From Gautieria morchelliformis (Eukaryota > Basidiomycota > Agaricomycetes > Gomphales > Gomphaceae): a stretch of 64,000 nt of DNA. The notes under the pieces are model-generated. The model had not been told where the DNA came from. It ran no database searches and saw nothing but the letters and a program-made list of their open reading frames with translations. Within the stretch, counting starts at the first letter, position 1. Each line of letters opens with the position of its first letter. The stretch is from positions 59,230-123,229 of the forward strand of contig WHVA01000353.1 of assembly GCA_015179125.1 (NCBI GenBank), in the 5' to 3' direction. This document shows positions 1 through 11,998 of this stretch, piece by piece. The translations under genes were made by a program, and so were the position numbers.

Positions 1-3000
1 ACAGGAAGTGATGCACTGTTTCATCGGCCGATGTGCACGCTGGGCATAGAGGCGACGCAGCCCTCTTGATCCTGTGGAGGTGGCTGTTGAGGGGGATGTG
101 ACCCGTCCGCAGTTGCGTTATCAGGCTTGTTTGAGCCCGGGTGAAGCCAGTTACCAATTCGTAGTAGCTCTTGGAAGGGAGACCCCCATCTATCTTTTCC
201 ATCCTAGCAAAGTGAGGCGAAGCCATCCACTGCCTTCGCCATTCCTGTCTCTGATCTGCGTGGAAGCACTGTCGTGCAGCAGCAACACTGCGTGGCAACT
301 GTTCTGATGTTAGGAAGGCTGGGAGCTCACTTTGCGGGCTGCTTTCCCATTTGGCCGCTCTTCTTGCTTCTGTGTCCACCGCTTCGTTCCCTTCCACATC
401 ATCGTGTCCAGAGATCCACGTTATCTTGAGCTTGACTCTGCGCCTTCTCGTTGGCCTAGCCACCCTGTTAGCCATGTCGTTGGCACACTCTAAGATGTGT
501 TGGGCTGGCCTGGACTGTACGTGGCTGATGGATTGTATGATGGCCTGGTTGTCCAGCAGGACTGTCGCCTCCTTGACCCCTTTCTCCCTTGACAGGAGTT
601 CCAGGGCCAGCACAACGCCAATCGCTTCTGCCTCGTATGTCGTATGGTCAGCTAGCGAGCCCAAGTGATATCTCACCGCTCTGGCCCTCTGTCCTCCCTT
701 GTATAGGACCGCTGCGGCTCCTGCTCCCTGCTCTAGACCGGACCCATCTGTGTAGACCTTGGCATCCACAGCGTCGTTCGTGTCGTCCTCCTTGGACTCC
801 TCCCTGGTGGGTGCGATCTCTGTGGTAAACAGCTGGGCTGTCTCGGGCGGCTGCAGGGCTGGCTCGATCTTCTCGTAGGTGTCCGGTGTGAGGTGGAAGG
901 CATGGAGAAGCTGGTGCAGTGAGGAGGGGTGTCGTTTGACAAGGCGCCTGGCGCACGTGCACGCCGGCCGGTGTAGCGGGTGGGTCTTCGGTAGCGTGAT
1001 GAGTCGGAGGGCCGCCCGGTGGCACACTTCTCGCATCAGCAGTTCGACGGGCAGGATATTGGCATGGGCTTCCAGGACATCCGTTGCTGTGGTCCTCATC
1101 GCGCCAGTAATTGCCACAGTAGCTATCCTCTGTACCGAAGTTAGTTTTCTCGCCACTCCTACTGACCCTTTGGCCTTTTTTCCGCCCTCCTGTCTCCTCA
1201 CCGGGGTGAACCAAACGTCTGCGGCATATGTAAACTTGGGGATGGCTACTGCTCGGTACAACTGTCTCATGAGATCAGCGCGCACCCCTGTCGACGGCTT
1301 AGACAGCCTGCGGAAAAGTAGGGTCCACTTAACGGCTTTAGCCACAGCTTTCTCCACTTGTATGTTCCATCTCAGCTCCTCATCCAGGAAAATGCCTAGG
1401 AACTTGTGGGCCTTCGCCGGCTCAATTTCTGTGTCTTCATAGAGGAAGCTGGGCCTTGCCAGCGGCCTTGTCTTCCCTGCACGTGCTGGATCCGGTACCC
1501 TCTTCCTCGAGAAGCAGACCACCGCGAACTTCGTCTTCTCAAATCTCGAGTTGTGGGTGATTGCCCACTCCTTTGCACCCCCTGGCTTCAATAGCATCTC
1601 CCTGAGGCTGTCGTAAGCCTCCTCGTAAGTGTCCCCTTCCGCGTATAGATTTGTGTCGTCCACGAAGGCAACCGCGGCCTGTCCTTTCCTGTCTGGAATG
1701 TCCAGGAGGTCAGCATTGTAGTACAGATAGAGTATCATAGATAACGGGTCCCCCTGCCCTATGCCATTATCTATCTCCACCCAGTCGGATGTGTAGTCAT
1801 CAAATCGTAGCTTCGTGCACCTGTTTGCCAGCATCCTTTCTACGAATAGGACATACTCTTCCGGGATCCGCCGCTTGCGCATGTTATGCAGGAGCCGGTC
1901 CGTGACTGCATTTGGGAAAGCACCCTTTATATCTAGGAACAACATCACCGCTACCTTTTTCCGTCGCCAGGCCCCTTTGATTCTGTTGACTACCAGGTGC
2001 AGGGAGTCTGTCGTGGTGCGCCCAGGCCTCCCCCGAAGTGGTTCGCGGGTAGTAGACGGTGTTTCTCTGTCATGTACACCAGGTCTTCTGACACTATTGC
2101 TGTCAACAGTTTGCCAATGGTGTTGAGGAGCGCTATTGGTTGGTAGGCCTTAGGCATGTCGTAGCTGGCCTTGCCTGGCTTCCGGAGGACGATCGTAATC
2201 CATGTCCTCCAGTTATTGCTGTATCTTTGCAGCGCGAAAGTGGCACGGAAGATGTAGAGAAGGTACTCAGCGATCAGGTCCACCGACTCTTTCAATACAA
2301 CGTTTGGGATGCCATCATCGCCTGGGGCCTTGTGGGGCTTAAGCCTGGCTATTTGCCTCCTGATCTGCTCCTCGTGCAACTGAAATCCGTATGCGACCCT
2401 TTTCGGGTAACGGTAGTGTGGCGGGACCTGCGTCTCCTGGGGTTTCAGCGGGAAGAAGGTGTCGGCCAGGAGCTTGCTCTTTTCCATGTTCGTCTCGGCC
2501 GACCACTCCGCCCCGTCCATGCTGCTGCCTCTCAGTGTCGGCACCCTGGACTTTCCGCCATCCGACGCAGGGTTGGATAGGTACCTGTTCGCCGACCATA
2601 GCATGTGATCGTTGATGTCCTCCAGGTAGTCCGCCCAATGCTGTGCCTTGGCTCTTTTTATCGCCTCTCCGTATTCGATGCTGATTCTGCGATGTTCCTG
2701 GTGGGAGGGGTGGTCAGCAATCGCGCGATGGCGGTATGATTCATTATTAATTTTGTTCTTATCCTTCTTGAGTGCTGTGAGCTCCCTGTTCCACCACCGG
2801 CGCGAGTGCGGCACCGGTTTGGATAGCGGTACAACGTCGCTGATCGTTTCCTGGATGGCAGATGTCAGCGCGCTGACAGCCTTGTTGAACTCATCTATCG
2901 TGTCCAGCTCCTTCGGTCCTGGCACTACCTCAAGCTGTTCCACCAGTCTCTCCCTGAACAGCTCCCAGTCGACCATTTTGAAGTTCCGGAATGGGGTCGG

Positions 3001-3775
3001 CGGGTTGTGCATCGCCTCTAGGTCTAGCACCGTGAGTATTGGCACATGGTCCATACCCGGCCCCCTCATCCCGGGGCTCGTGTCGCACGTGATAACTGTT
3101 TCGGCCACATTGTCAGTGCAGAACAAGTTATCTACCCGTGTCCAGTTCTTAGTGGCCATTGACTGTAGGGTTGGTGTCCGTTTCGGTAGTGTCATTACCA
3201 TGTTGTAGTCTGCTATTAACGATATGAGTTCCTCTGCGTCCCTGGTCACTGCCGCCATGAACAGGTGGTGGTTTCGCTCCTCGTCCCACATTGCATGATG
3301 CCTGTTGAAGTCGCCGCACCATAACATGGAGTCCGGTTTCCAGTTGGATGAGGTTACGGCGTTCCTTGTTGATGAAGCGGTCGAGCGTCTTGAGAGTGTC
3401 GGAATGGTCGCAGTCGTTGTATATATTGAAGATGGTGATTTTGCCTCGGGAGTGTCGAATCTGGATCACGGTAACATCATTCGTGCCCTCAAAGGAAACC
3501 TGGGACCACAGGTTGGTGTCCAGGCTAGCGTTGACTAGAATAACTGATCTTTTTACGGAGCCATCAGCGAGGTGAGAAGTGGGATAGATTACGCGCCAAT
3601 TGTGATTTGCCCTGGTATTGCCCAGAGTGTCGATATAAGGTTCTTGCAATAGTATGATGTCCCATTCCCTGTGTAGTGCCGAGTTGATGAGGTCGTAGTG
3701 CGCCTGATCGGACTTGTTGAGATTTTGTTGGTAGACCCTCAGTCTCTTTGGCATGGGCTCTGTGGTGTAAGACAT
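1..3775 (-). pseudogene. ORF2 of non-LTR element 1: endonuclease / reverse transcriptase / RNase H, frameshifted, partial
   Basis: Starts at 3775 inside the stop codon of ORF1. The endonuclease domain shows QQNLNKS, QEPYID and GDFNRHH. RT follows with APGDDGIPN, the block LDIKGAFPNAV and the catalytic FVDD motif near 1660. RNase H (TDGSG near 750, then acidic residues in YEAEA and LLDNQ) and a CPxC...H C-terminal motif lie at the window edge. The frame is broken twice: near 3355-3365 between the endonuclease helix INKE and the GDFN block, and near 2035 inside the RT block NHFGG. After the second break the protein returns to the first frame and stays open to base 1, so the two shifts compensate. 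Either two indels in a decaying copy or assembly errors would explain this. The tail is cut by the window, not necessarily by the element. Confidence 0.88.
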
Positions 3776-5388
3776 CAGGTTCGGCCCGTCGAGGGCAGCC
3801 CGTTATCACTGTTCGCGTCTCCCCATATGACATTGGGGCCTAGTTCGGTTCTGTTGGTCGAGGTGACAGGGCTGGCCCGCTGGCGAGGGGACCGAGGGCG
3901 TGTCCCACCGAGCTCCAGTGGTTCACGCTGGGTGCGCTGGAAATGGAGTGTCGACTGTTTGTACTTACCTTTGCGGTGGGTGGCTGTCTGCCATCCGTCG
4001 TCATCAGCGATAGGCGGGCCTGGCGCCGACCAGTATGGTGGGAGGACGGGTATTGGTGGCTGTGACATGTGCGTCCACGGCTCCTCCGTAGGGAAGTACG
4101 GCATTTGATTTTCAGGGAGCCTGGCGGTGATTTCCTCGCACTTGCGAGCGAAGGTGGGGCACGCTCTGTCCCAGCTGGCATGGCCATCCAGCCTGCAGGA
4201 TGTGCAGCGCAGCTTCCCCACCTGAGTGCAGGCCGCGGTCTTGTGTCGTTCCCCACAGGCGCCGCACGTGTCGAAGGGTTGCGGGCACGTGTACGAAAGG
4301 TGGCTCCACCCCTGACATTTCAGGCATCTGGTGGGTTCCTTTTTGCACTTTTCCGCGTACACCCGTTTCTGGCAGATTATCAGTCCGCTGGCCAGGACTT
4401 TGTTGGCGACCTCCAGGCTGGTGAACGTAACCAGTGCGTGGCCGCAGGTCTGACCCGCTGCTCGATGGTGCGCGGGCTTTAGCCACCTCGCTTTGTCAAT
4501 CGCGCCGCACAGAAGTTTGTTGTAGCCCTCTATGGCCCTTAGCTTCTCGCCCCTATCCGGCCTGAAGTGGAGTGGGATGAACTGCAGCACGATCGGGAAT
4601 AGTTGCGTTTTCATCCTGGCGTCCGGTGCTAGCGCGTTTGTGAAATGTATCCTTCGTTGTGCCTCATTAACCCACTGCGCCGAGCTCTCGCTTTCAAATT
4701 CGAAGAGTATTCCTCCGTTATTCAGTCGCCTCGCGCTGACGATCGTGTGACCGGCAGAATCGCTAATGCTATCCAGCACCTCGTTGGCTCGCTTTGCCAG
4801 GGCCGTGTTGTCCAGCTCCGCCAAAACCCGTTCTCCTGGTTCCCCTGCGTCAACTAGGATCTGTCTCTGTTTCACCCCTTCTCGCGCCCAAACCCTTGCG
4901 TCACAACTCCATCCCGCCGTTGCAGCATATGACATTGGTCGCATCTGCCCTTCGAGGGCGCCATCGCCGCTCGCGGGCGGGCCCGCCGGAATCTGCTCCG
5001 CGACCGCGTCCACTATCCTCTGTGCGGTGCCATCGCTCTCCTGTCTGAGCTCTTCCACGGTACCAGCTAAGCTGTCGGTCGACGACCTAATCCTGGCCGC
5101 AGCGTCGTCTATCTTCTGTATGACTGGAGCGAAGACCCCCTGTAAGCGCTCGTTGACGTCGGTCACTACCGACGCCACTGTTGAGCGATCCGTCAGGTCT
5201 GTGATCAAAGTGGAGATCGCTTTCATCCCCTCCTCCAGGGTCTTCGACATGACTTGAGAGTCGGCAAGGTGGAGCAGTGCAGTGGCGAGATTATGGTACG
5301 TTATGGTCTGCCTCTCTGGTAGGAGTTTCTTGGACAGGAGGAAGTCCTGCGCCGTCACCGCGTTGGTGGTACCTGTGGTCTGTTCCAT
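3775..5388 (-). CDS. ORF1 (Gag-like) protein of non-LTR element 1
   Basis: A 537-residue uninterrupted ORF from an ATG. The first third is helical and probably coiled-coil (repeated SSTDSLAGTVEELRQE-like heptads). The middle carries a region resembling an RNA-binding fold (ARRLNNGGILFEFES, LVTFTSLEVANKVL). The C-terminal third holds three zinc-knuckle-type clusters in tandem (CLKCQGWSHLSYTC, CGACGERHKTAAC, CTSCRLDGHASWDRAC). Such proteins coat the element RNA in ribonucleoprotein particles. Its stop codon overlaps the ORF2 start. No disabling change is visible, unlike ORF2, so this is the best-kept part of the copy. Confidence 0.85.
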   Translation of the reverse strand: MEQTTGTTNAVTAQDFLLSKKLLPERQTITYHNLATALLHLADSQVMSKTLEEGMKAISTLITDLTDRSTVASVVTDVNERLQGVFAPVIQKIDDAAARIRSSTDSLAGTVEELRQESDGTAQRIVDAVAEQIPAGPPASGDGALEGQMRPMSYAATAGWSCDARVWAREGVKQRQILVDAGEPGERVLAELDNTALAKRANEVLDSISDSAGHTIVSARRLNNGGILFEFESESSAQWVNEAQRRIHFTNALAPDARMKTQLFPIVLQFIPLHFRPDRGEKLRAIEGYNKLLCGAIDKARWLKPAHHRAAGQTCGHALVTFTSLEVANKVLASGLIICQKRVYAEKCKKEPTRCLKCQGWSHLSYTCPQPFDTCGACGERHKTAACTQVGKLRCTSCRLDGHASWDRACPTFARKCEEITARLPENQMPYFPTEEPWTHMSQPPIPVLPPYWSAPGPPIADDDGWQTATHRKGKYKQSTLHFQRTQREPLELGGTRPRSPRQRASPVTSTNRTELGPNVIWGDANSDNGLPSTGRT

Positions 5389-5570
5389 CTCGTTCCTGTG
5401 GGTGTCCTGGGAGTCGGACTGCAGCCGTCGTTGGGTGTCTGGTCACTGCGCCACGTTCGTTTGGGTCAGTCGTCCCCTACCGGCGGCGGCTGCTGTTGGA
5501 GCCACTATTTTGGTGCTTGCCGTGGATGCTGTGGTTGTATCGAAGCCTAAGGTGTTTCTACTAGGATTAA

Positions 5571-6156
5571 TTAATGAGATATTGTAGTGTGGGTTTTTTT
5601 GGTAGTTTGGTAGCGTGGGAATTTTTTCTGTGGATGTGGTAATGGCTCAAGAGCGCCTCTCTCAGGAACAATTTCTGCTCTTCATGTCATATATTATTAT
5701 TCCAACATCTGACTTCCAGTCGACAGCATCTTAGCTTCACATGCAACGCACGAAGATCTAGTAGCTACTAGCATCAGGAAAACCGAACAACATGTATGTA
5801 CCGTACATACGATATATACGTCTAATACCACGGCTACATGAGCCCCTGTCTGAGACACTGCAGACCCCCACTGTCATATATACAGTATCGCTGATCTGGG
5901 ATTACTATATTGTACATACGGTATATACCATACATAGATGCCAAACCTTGTATATTATTATTACAGGGTACATAGCATATATCTTGTATAGATATAGACA
6001 GCATACTAGCAGTATACTATGGAACAGAAACCTTAATAACAATATCACATTAAATTCAATAGTGAACATCTGATCAGGACATTGTTATTATTGCTAGTAC
6101 TACTAGCAGTATCGGATTACCCTACTAGCTTATACTACTAAATGGTTAATCCATGC
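5571..6156. other. Intergenic, AT-rich, short palindromic repeats, no gene seen
   Basis: Between the 5' end of non-LTR element 1 and the last exon of the split gene. It holds repeated short motifs such as GTATATACC, TACATACGGTATA and CTAGCAGTAT that recur in both orientations, but no ORF with coding character. Similar ATACAGTAT motifs appear at 13.86-13.95 kb on the other side of the split gene. Confidence 0.5.
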
Positions 6157-6511
6157 TCATGTAGAACTAGTAGCAGTTGTATGCACAGCCACCATGGTGT
6201 GCGCGAAGTCTTCCAAACTTTCTTCATCATCAAAGGAAACATAATTGTCAACGGTGTTCAGTGGTATGCTGGCTGCTACACTAAAGTATCACTGGGAGTC
6301 AGTGACCAGTCATGTTGAAATAGTAAGATATATGGACTTACCGACCCTTATCCCACAACCGTTTCTGCAATGCAATGCAGTCATCCGGATGACTCAATGA
6401 GCACACACAAAGGGAGTCCATATATGTGGTGTAATGTGATCCATAGGCCCTCACTTCAAGTGTTGGTGCCTTGCCACGATTGGAAGGATCTAGTGTAGCA
6501 ACTTCTACATC

Positions 6512-6524
6512 AAGTGAATAATGT
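6512..6524. repeat. Target-site duplication, left copy
   Basis: AAGTGAATAATGT, identical to 11986-11998. It flanks non-LTR element 2 and marks its exact insertion point. Confidence 0.93.
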
Positions 6525-6603
6525 GGCTTACCACCACCACCAAAACTAAAAAATTCCAATCCACCCATACACACACACACCAACCGTAGCTAGATCTCTG
6601 AAC

Positions 6604-8349
6604 ATGGATCATATACACAGTACAAAGAGATCTACAGAGAGAAGCACGAAAAGAGTCATGCTGCCCAACGCAGACTCTCAGGCGACAACCGCGACCCTGG
6701 CCCCTCAAACAAGGGCCAGAAGCCAGCAGTCGAACGCCAAAACCAGGGCAGAACTATTAGCAGATCCCTACGCCACAGTCCGCAATAAGGAGCAGGCCAG
6801 AGCATACCTCGACAGACACAGCTTCCTCGCCAAGGACGCCCCCACTGTCCCAGACCAACTCAGCTACGTTCTTCTATCCTTAGCCCACAGCTCATTGGGC
6901 AAAACTATGGAGGAAGGAGTCAGGGCGGTGGCCATCCTAATTATCGATGAAGCCGCAAAGGACGCAAGCCAGGCGATGCTGCAGTACGTGGAAGAAAAGT
7001 TGATGCCCATGTTCATGAAGCTTGACACCATCGTGGAGTCAGCGTGGGAAACCACGGATGCCTCCAAGAGCATAATGGAAGAGGAGAGTTTAGCAGTCGA
7101 GGAGATCTGCAGTGTGCAAAGAATAAGGAGTGAAATCAGAGAAGAATCTGCTGAAGGAGCTATGTACGCGGCTGCCTTGAAAGGTAATGTTCCACTATCC
7201 CACCCCAACAATCTAGCTAGGGCGAGAGCCTGGGAATGCCAGCTGCTAATAGACAAGGACCCAATGACGGAGCACAATGCCCTCGCCGAGCTTAGAGAAC
7301 AGGAGCTGGTAGCGAAGGCCAACGAAGCGATAGCACAGATCGCCGACCCCAACCAGCAAATGGAGATCGGCTTCGTAGGGGCAAAAATCCTAGCGAATGG
7401 CGGGGTCATCTACGAGCTGAACAGCCCGAGCGCGGCCACCTGGGTACAGTCAAACAGGAGAAACTTCGAAGAAAAGCTAGGCAGCACCTCGGTCATTAAG
7501 GACAGGGCCGTCTCAGTACTAATAGAATATGTCCCGATAACGCACTCACTGGAAGCCATGGGCAAGCTCAGGAAAATAGAAAGGGACTCGAAGTTGCCAA
7601 GCGGCACCCTGATTTCGACCAGGTGGATCAAGCCGGCGAGCAGAAGAACGCAGGGACAAAGGTCGGCACACCTAATAGCTAAGTTCTCAACAGTAGAAAC
7701 CGCCAATCTAGGCATAAGAGATGGACTGATTGTTTCAGGGAAGTGTGTCTGGGCCAGAAGGATGAAAAGGGAGCCTAGACGATGCTTAAAGTGTCAGAAA
7801 CAGAACACAAGGCACATGGCCACAGAGTGCAGGGGAGAGGACACGTGCAGAACATGCGAGGGTCACAAGACGGCAGAATGCAAGGAAACCAACCCGGCCC
7901 ACTATAGATGCGTAAATTGCGACAAAGATGGCCATGCATTGTGGGACTGAACATGCCCCAAATTTGTCGTGGCGTGCCAGACGATAGAGAGAGCAGACCC
8001 CAAAGGAACTTACAAGTACTTTCCCAATGAACACCCGTGGACCTGGGAGCAGCAGAATCAAACAGGGCCGACGGCAGATGTGGGCGAACTCATACAGCGG
8101 GCATTAGATGCAAACGGCAGAGGCAGGGACGAGTGGCAGACACAAGAAAGGGACAGAAGGGGCAGCAGAGAAAGGAGGAGGGCCGGAGACAGAAGCAGGA
8201 GCAGGCCCAACACAAACCCAGGAGTGGGACACAGGGACCAGGGATGGACGGGAGGTGGCACGAGGCAGAGGACATTGGATGAGTTTGAGCAGGGGATGGA
8301 TCGACTGAACGCAGCTGACAGGGATAACCGCACTACACGCCTGCAATGA
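6604..8349 (+). pseudogene. ORF1 (Gag-like) of non-LTR element 2, one in-frame TGA
   Basis: Same architecture as ORF1 of element 1: a helical N-terminus, an RNA-binding-like middle (VGAKILANGGVIYELNS, IAKFSTVETANLGI) and zinc knuckles CLKCQKQNTRHMATEC, CRTCEGHKTAEC and CVNCDKDGHALWDxxC. A TGA at 7948-7950 interrupts the last knuckle where element 1 has Arg (WDRACP). The frame is open on both sides and continues through a Gln/Arg/Gly-rich tail to 8349, so a single CGA-to-TGA change is the simplest explanation. The stop codon overlaps the ORF2 start codon as ATGA. Confidence 0.88.
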
Positions 8350-11300
8350 CGCAAGAAAATGACAGAATAACACACTTGAGGATCAGACAACAAAACACTA
8401 ATAAATCGCTCACAGCCACATCCAACATACTATCAACGAGCACCAAGTATGACATAATAGCTATACAAGAACCATATATCGACTTCTTAGGAAATGCTCG
8501 CGCAACACCTCACTGGTACACGATATATCCCAAGGCACACTATGTAGACAGGCAGAGGAGGGCGAGGGCGATGTTACTGGTCAACAAGAGGATCGCAACC
8601 AACACGTGGGCGGCAATAGATATCGGAATGCCAGACATCACCGTGATCAAGTTAAGGACGGATGCAGGCAATATCACGATCATGAACATGTATTGCGACT
8701 GCAACAATTTGGACAGCATACGGGCAACGAAAACCTTCCTGCGCGAGCAAGCAGCCACAGAGACCAACAGCCAGATTGATGTGGGAATGATTTGGTTAGG
8801 CAACTTCAACCAGCATCACCCGCAATGGGACAAGGAGTGAAACAATCATTTATTCACTAGACACAAGCTTGATGAAGCTCAACTGCTGATAGATGCACCA
8901 GTGGAATGGGGCTTGCAGATGGCGCTGCCCAAAGGCATCCCAACGTTGAAGGCCATGTCGACAGGTAATCACACACGCACAGACAATGTATTTCTCACAC
9001 CTGAACTAACGGAAAGGCTAACACTCTGTCACACAGTACCTGAAGACCAACCAACGAAGAGCGACCATTACCCTATCGATACAACAATTGACGTCAAGAT
9101 GGAAACCGCCGGGGCAGAACAGAAACGAAATTGCCAACAAGTAGACTGGAAGATATACAACGAAACACTCGAGAGGAAGCTACCCTCCTGAAGCCTTCGA
9201 GTATACCGGCATACCAGATGAGCAGATACGGCGAGCGGCGGGAAGGCTAAACTCATTCAAAGCACCGGGTGCTAACGGTATCCCCAACGCAGTACTCAAA
9301 CAGTGCATTGACCCATTACTGCCATACATAGGTCCCCTCTTCCGTGCCACGTTCAAACTCGAAGTATACCCAGCCGAGTGGAAGGACTCCATCACGAAGG
9401 TCTTGAGAAAGCTGGGGAGGAAGGATTACTCAGTCCCCAGCGCATACAGGCCAATCACCCTACTCGACATGCTAGGCAAGGTTCTGTCAGCATGTGTGGC
9501 AGAGGATATGGTTAAAATGGCAGAGAAGTATGTACTCCTCCCTAACGACCAATTTGGATGTCGGCCAGGACAAACAACGACAGACGCCATACACTACGTT
9601 CTGGGAGCTGCAAAGGATGCGTGGCGCAAAGGCAAAGTGATGGGGGTATTATTCCTAGACATAAAAGGTGCCTTCCCTAGCATCATACTCAAACAGCTCA
9701 TCCATGACATGCGCGTGAGGGGGTACCGCAAGAGTATGCGTGATGGATACAAAGAAAGGTAGAAGGGAGGCTCACGACATTACAGCTGGACGACTACAGC
9801 ACGCCAATGGTTGAGATAGGGCGAGGCATGGACCAAGGGTGCCCCCTGTCTGTGATAGCTTACCAATTCTATAGCGCCGGCCTAGTTGAGATTGTCGATG
9901 GGAGAAAGAGGGAAGATTGCATTGGCTTCATTGATGACACAACGTTAATAGCGGAAGGGGCTGATCTCAAGGAGGCATTTGGCAAGCTGGTGGACATCAT
10001 GACTAGAACAGGGGGGGCCCTCAACTGGGCAAAAGTGCACGACTGCACTTTCGCAGTTGAAAAATTCACGCTCATGGGATTGACCAGATGGCGCGAGGCA
10101 GACCCTAACAGGACAGGAAAGACCAGGCCAATAACAAGACCATTGATAACGATTGGCCACCACGTCATCCGTCCAGTGCAGGCACACAAGTTCTTAGGTG
10201 TCATAGTCGACCAAGAGCTGTGCTTCAAGGAGCACGTAAACTACGCACTCCAAAAAGGCAGCAAGTATATAGGGCAATACTGCAGACTGGCAAAACCGTC
10301 AAGAGGAGTACCAGCTAAGCACATGCGCCAGTATTACCTCGCAGTGGCAGTGCTGAGACTACTATACGCAGCTGACGTGTTCTTAATACCAGGTACTACA
10401 CAAAGAAAAGGAACAAAAGGGCATATAAACAAGCTAGCGAGGGTCCAAAGGCAAGTGGCGATAACCATAACCGGAGCCATGAGGTCCACGGCAAGCGACC
10501 TGCTCGACGCACATGCGAATCTATTACCCTTTCACCTGCAAGTTGACAATGTAGTACACAGGGCCGCAATGCAGCTGGCCTGCCTCCCCGACAGACACCC
10601 CCTATCCACGAAGATACAACGGGACGCCTCGAGATACATGAGAAAGCATAGAGCACCACTCCATGAGATCATGCACACATATGGGCTTCGGCCAGGTAGA
10701 ATGGAAAAGATACAGACAGTGACAAGGGGACTGAAGTGGACACCGGCATTCCAGATCAAGATACCACCGGATGAGAAGAAAGCGATAGCAGAAATGAGAA
10801 CCGAAACAGCGCGAGTGCAGGTCTTCTCAGATGGGTCCTGCGTCGACGGCGGAGTGGGCGCAGCAGCGGTTCTATACAGAGATGGAAAGGAGGAACAGGT
10901 AGTAAGACTCTACCTAGGCACGGAGGAAGAGCACACGGTATTCGAGGCTGAGTTAATGGGGGCGGCAATGGGGGCGAAACTCCTGAACAGAGAGCGCAGC
11001 GCAAGATACGTCATAGGTATGGACAACCAAGCTGCAATACTGACCACAAGAAAAGAAAAGCAGATGCCGGCACAGTATCTTGTAGAAGCTCTACATAGGC
11101 AAATAGAAGGGGTCAAAAGCACACAACCCAACGCCACGATAGAGATAAGGTGGACACCAGGGCACAAGGGGATCCGGGGAAACGAGAGGGCAGACGCAGA
11201 GGCGAAAAGAGTGGCAAAGGGAGAGAGCAGTGAAGAGATATTCATCCCAATAGAGTGCAGAGGAGAGTTATCGCTGAGCAAAGCGGCTGAGCTACAGAGA

Positions 11301-11741
11301 TTCAAAGTTGAGTTAAGGGGAAGGGGCAGAGACGCGTTCGCCAAGTCCCCGAGGTCAGAATTCACATATCATATCGACAAAACCATGCTGTCCCCAGCCT
11401 TCGCGAGACTGACAGCGCGCATGGTGCAAAGACAAGTAGCCATTCTCATACAGATAAGAACAGGCCACATAGCGCTCAACAAACACCTACACAAGATGGG
11501 CAAAGCAGAACCCCCTACGCGCGCAGCATGCAAACAGGCAGACAAGACCGTACACCACTTCCTGTTCCGTTGCCCCACCTACAAGGAGCAGAGAAAACAG
11601 CTTGAGCAATCACTGCGGAGAGGCTCGACGGCACAATACGCTACTAGCCAAGCTGAGGGCAATGAAACCTCTGGTCAAATATATAAACGACACGAAGGGA
11701 CGCACGGGATTTTAGGGATGAAGGGAGGAGGCGGACGGTGA
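8346..11741 (+). pseudogene. ORF2 of non-LTR element 2: endonuclease / RT / RNase H, multiply broken
   Basis: Starts ATG at 8346 inside the ORF1 stop. The endonuclease shows QQNTNKS, QEPYID and GNFNQHH, where the usual catalytic Asp of GDFN is Asn; a TGA follows at 8838-8840 where element 1 has Arg. Near 9186 there is a large internal deletion with frame change, joining the end of the endonuclease region directly to the start of RT (DEQIRRAAGRL). RT carries FKAPGANGIPN, FLDIKGAFPSI and, after another frameshift near 9740-9760, MDQGCPLSV and the catalytic FIDD. RNase H is intact in the long ORF 9807-11741 (FSDGSCVDGG, FEAELMG, GMDNQAA, RADAEAK). The C-terminus has a CKQADKTVHHFLFRC motif. It cannot make an active protein. 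Confidence 0.9.
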
Positions 11742-11985
11742 AGCAGAGAGAAGACAAGGGATCGAAACACACCGCGCAAAAAACACGCCCACCTCCTGCC
11801 ACCGGAGGCACAGAAACACCCAGGGCCTCACCCATGGAGCACTAGCGGAGACTGAGAAAGAGGGGCTGGATAGAACACTTGTCGACTGGGTATAGATAGT
11901 CACATCTTACATAGGGCGGTGCCCCAAAAGATGATCAATCGGATTTAAAAAATAAAAATAAAAATAAAATAAAAATAAATAAAAA

Positions 11986-11998
11986 AAGTGAATAATGT
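11986..11998. repeat. Target-site duplication, right copy
   Basis: Exact copy of 6512-6524, directly after the A-rich tail of non-LTR element 2. Confidence 0.93.

Larger units (their letters stand above)
1..5570 (-). mobile_element. Non-LTR (LINE-type) retrotransposon 1, 3' end outside window
   Basis: A two-ORF non-LTR retrotransposon on the minus strand. ORF1 (nucleic-acid binding, zinc knuckles) is followed by ORF2 with AP-type endonuclease, reverse transcriptase and RNase H in that order, a layout known from fungal Tad-like and I-like lineages. The 5' end is placed only roughly, upstream of the ORF1 start at 5388; the 3' end and any A-rich tail lie left of base 1, so no target-site duplication can be checked. 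The element is head-to-head with a related element at 6525-11985. Protein similarity between the two is clear along the whole length but they are far from identical, so they are different families or old copies. Confidence 0.9.
6525..11985 (+). mobile_element. Non-LTR retrotransposon 2 with A-rich tail and 13-bp target-site duplication
   Basis: A complete-ended but decayed LINE-type element. The 5' UTR is short (6525-6603), ORF1 runs 6604-8349 and ORF2 8346-11741. The 3' UTR contains GGGCGGTGCCCC and ends in an AT/A-rich tail of TAAAA units from about 11945. The same 13 bases occur immediately before and after it, the hallmark of target-primed reverse transcription. Inside ORF2 about 170 codons between the endonuclease and RT are missing near 9186 compared with element 1. 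The insertion point is two bases inside an exon of the minus-strand gene, so this is a clear gene-disrupting insertion. Confidence 0.93.

Noticed and set aside
648..1214. Minus-strand ORF of 188 codons
   Set aside because: It is a shadow of the RNase H region of non-LTR ORF2, which is open in another minus frame up to the window edge and carries the family motifs.
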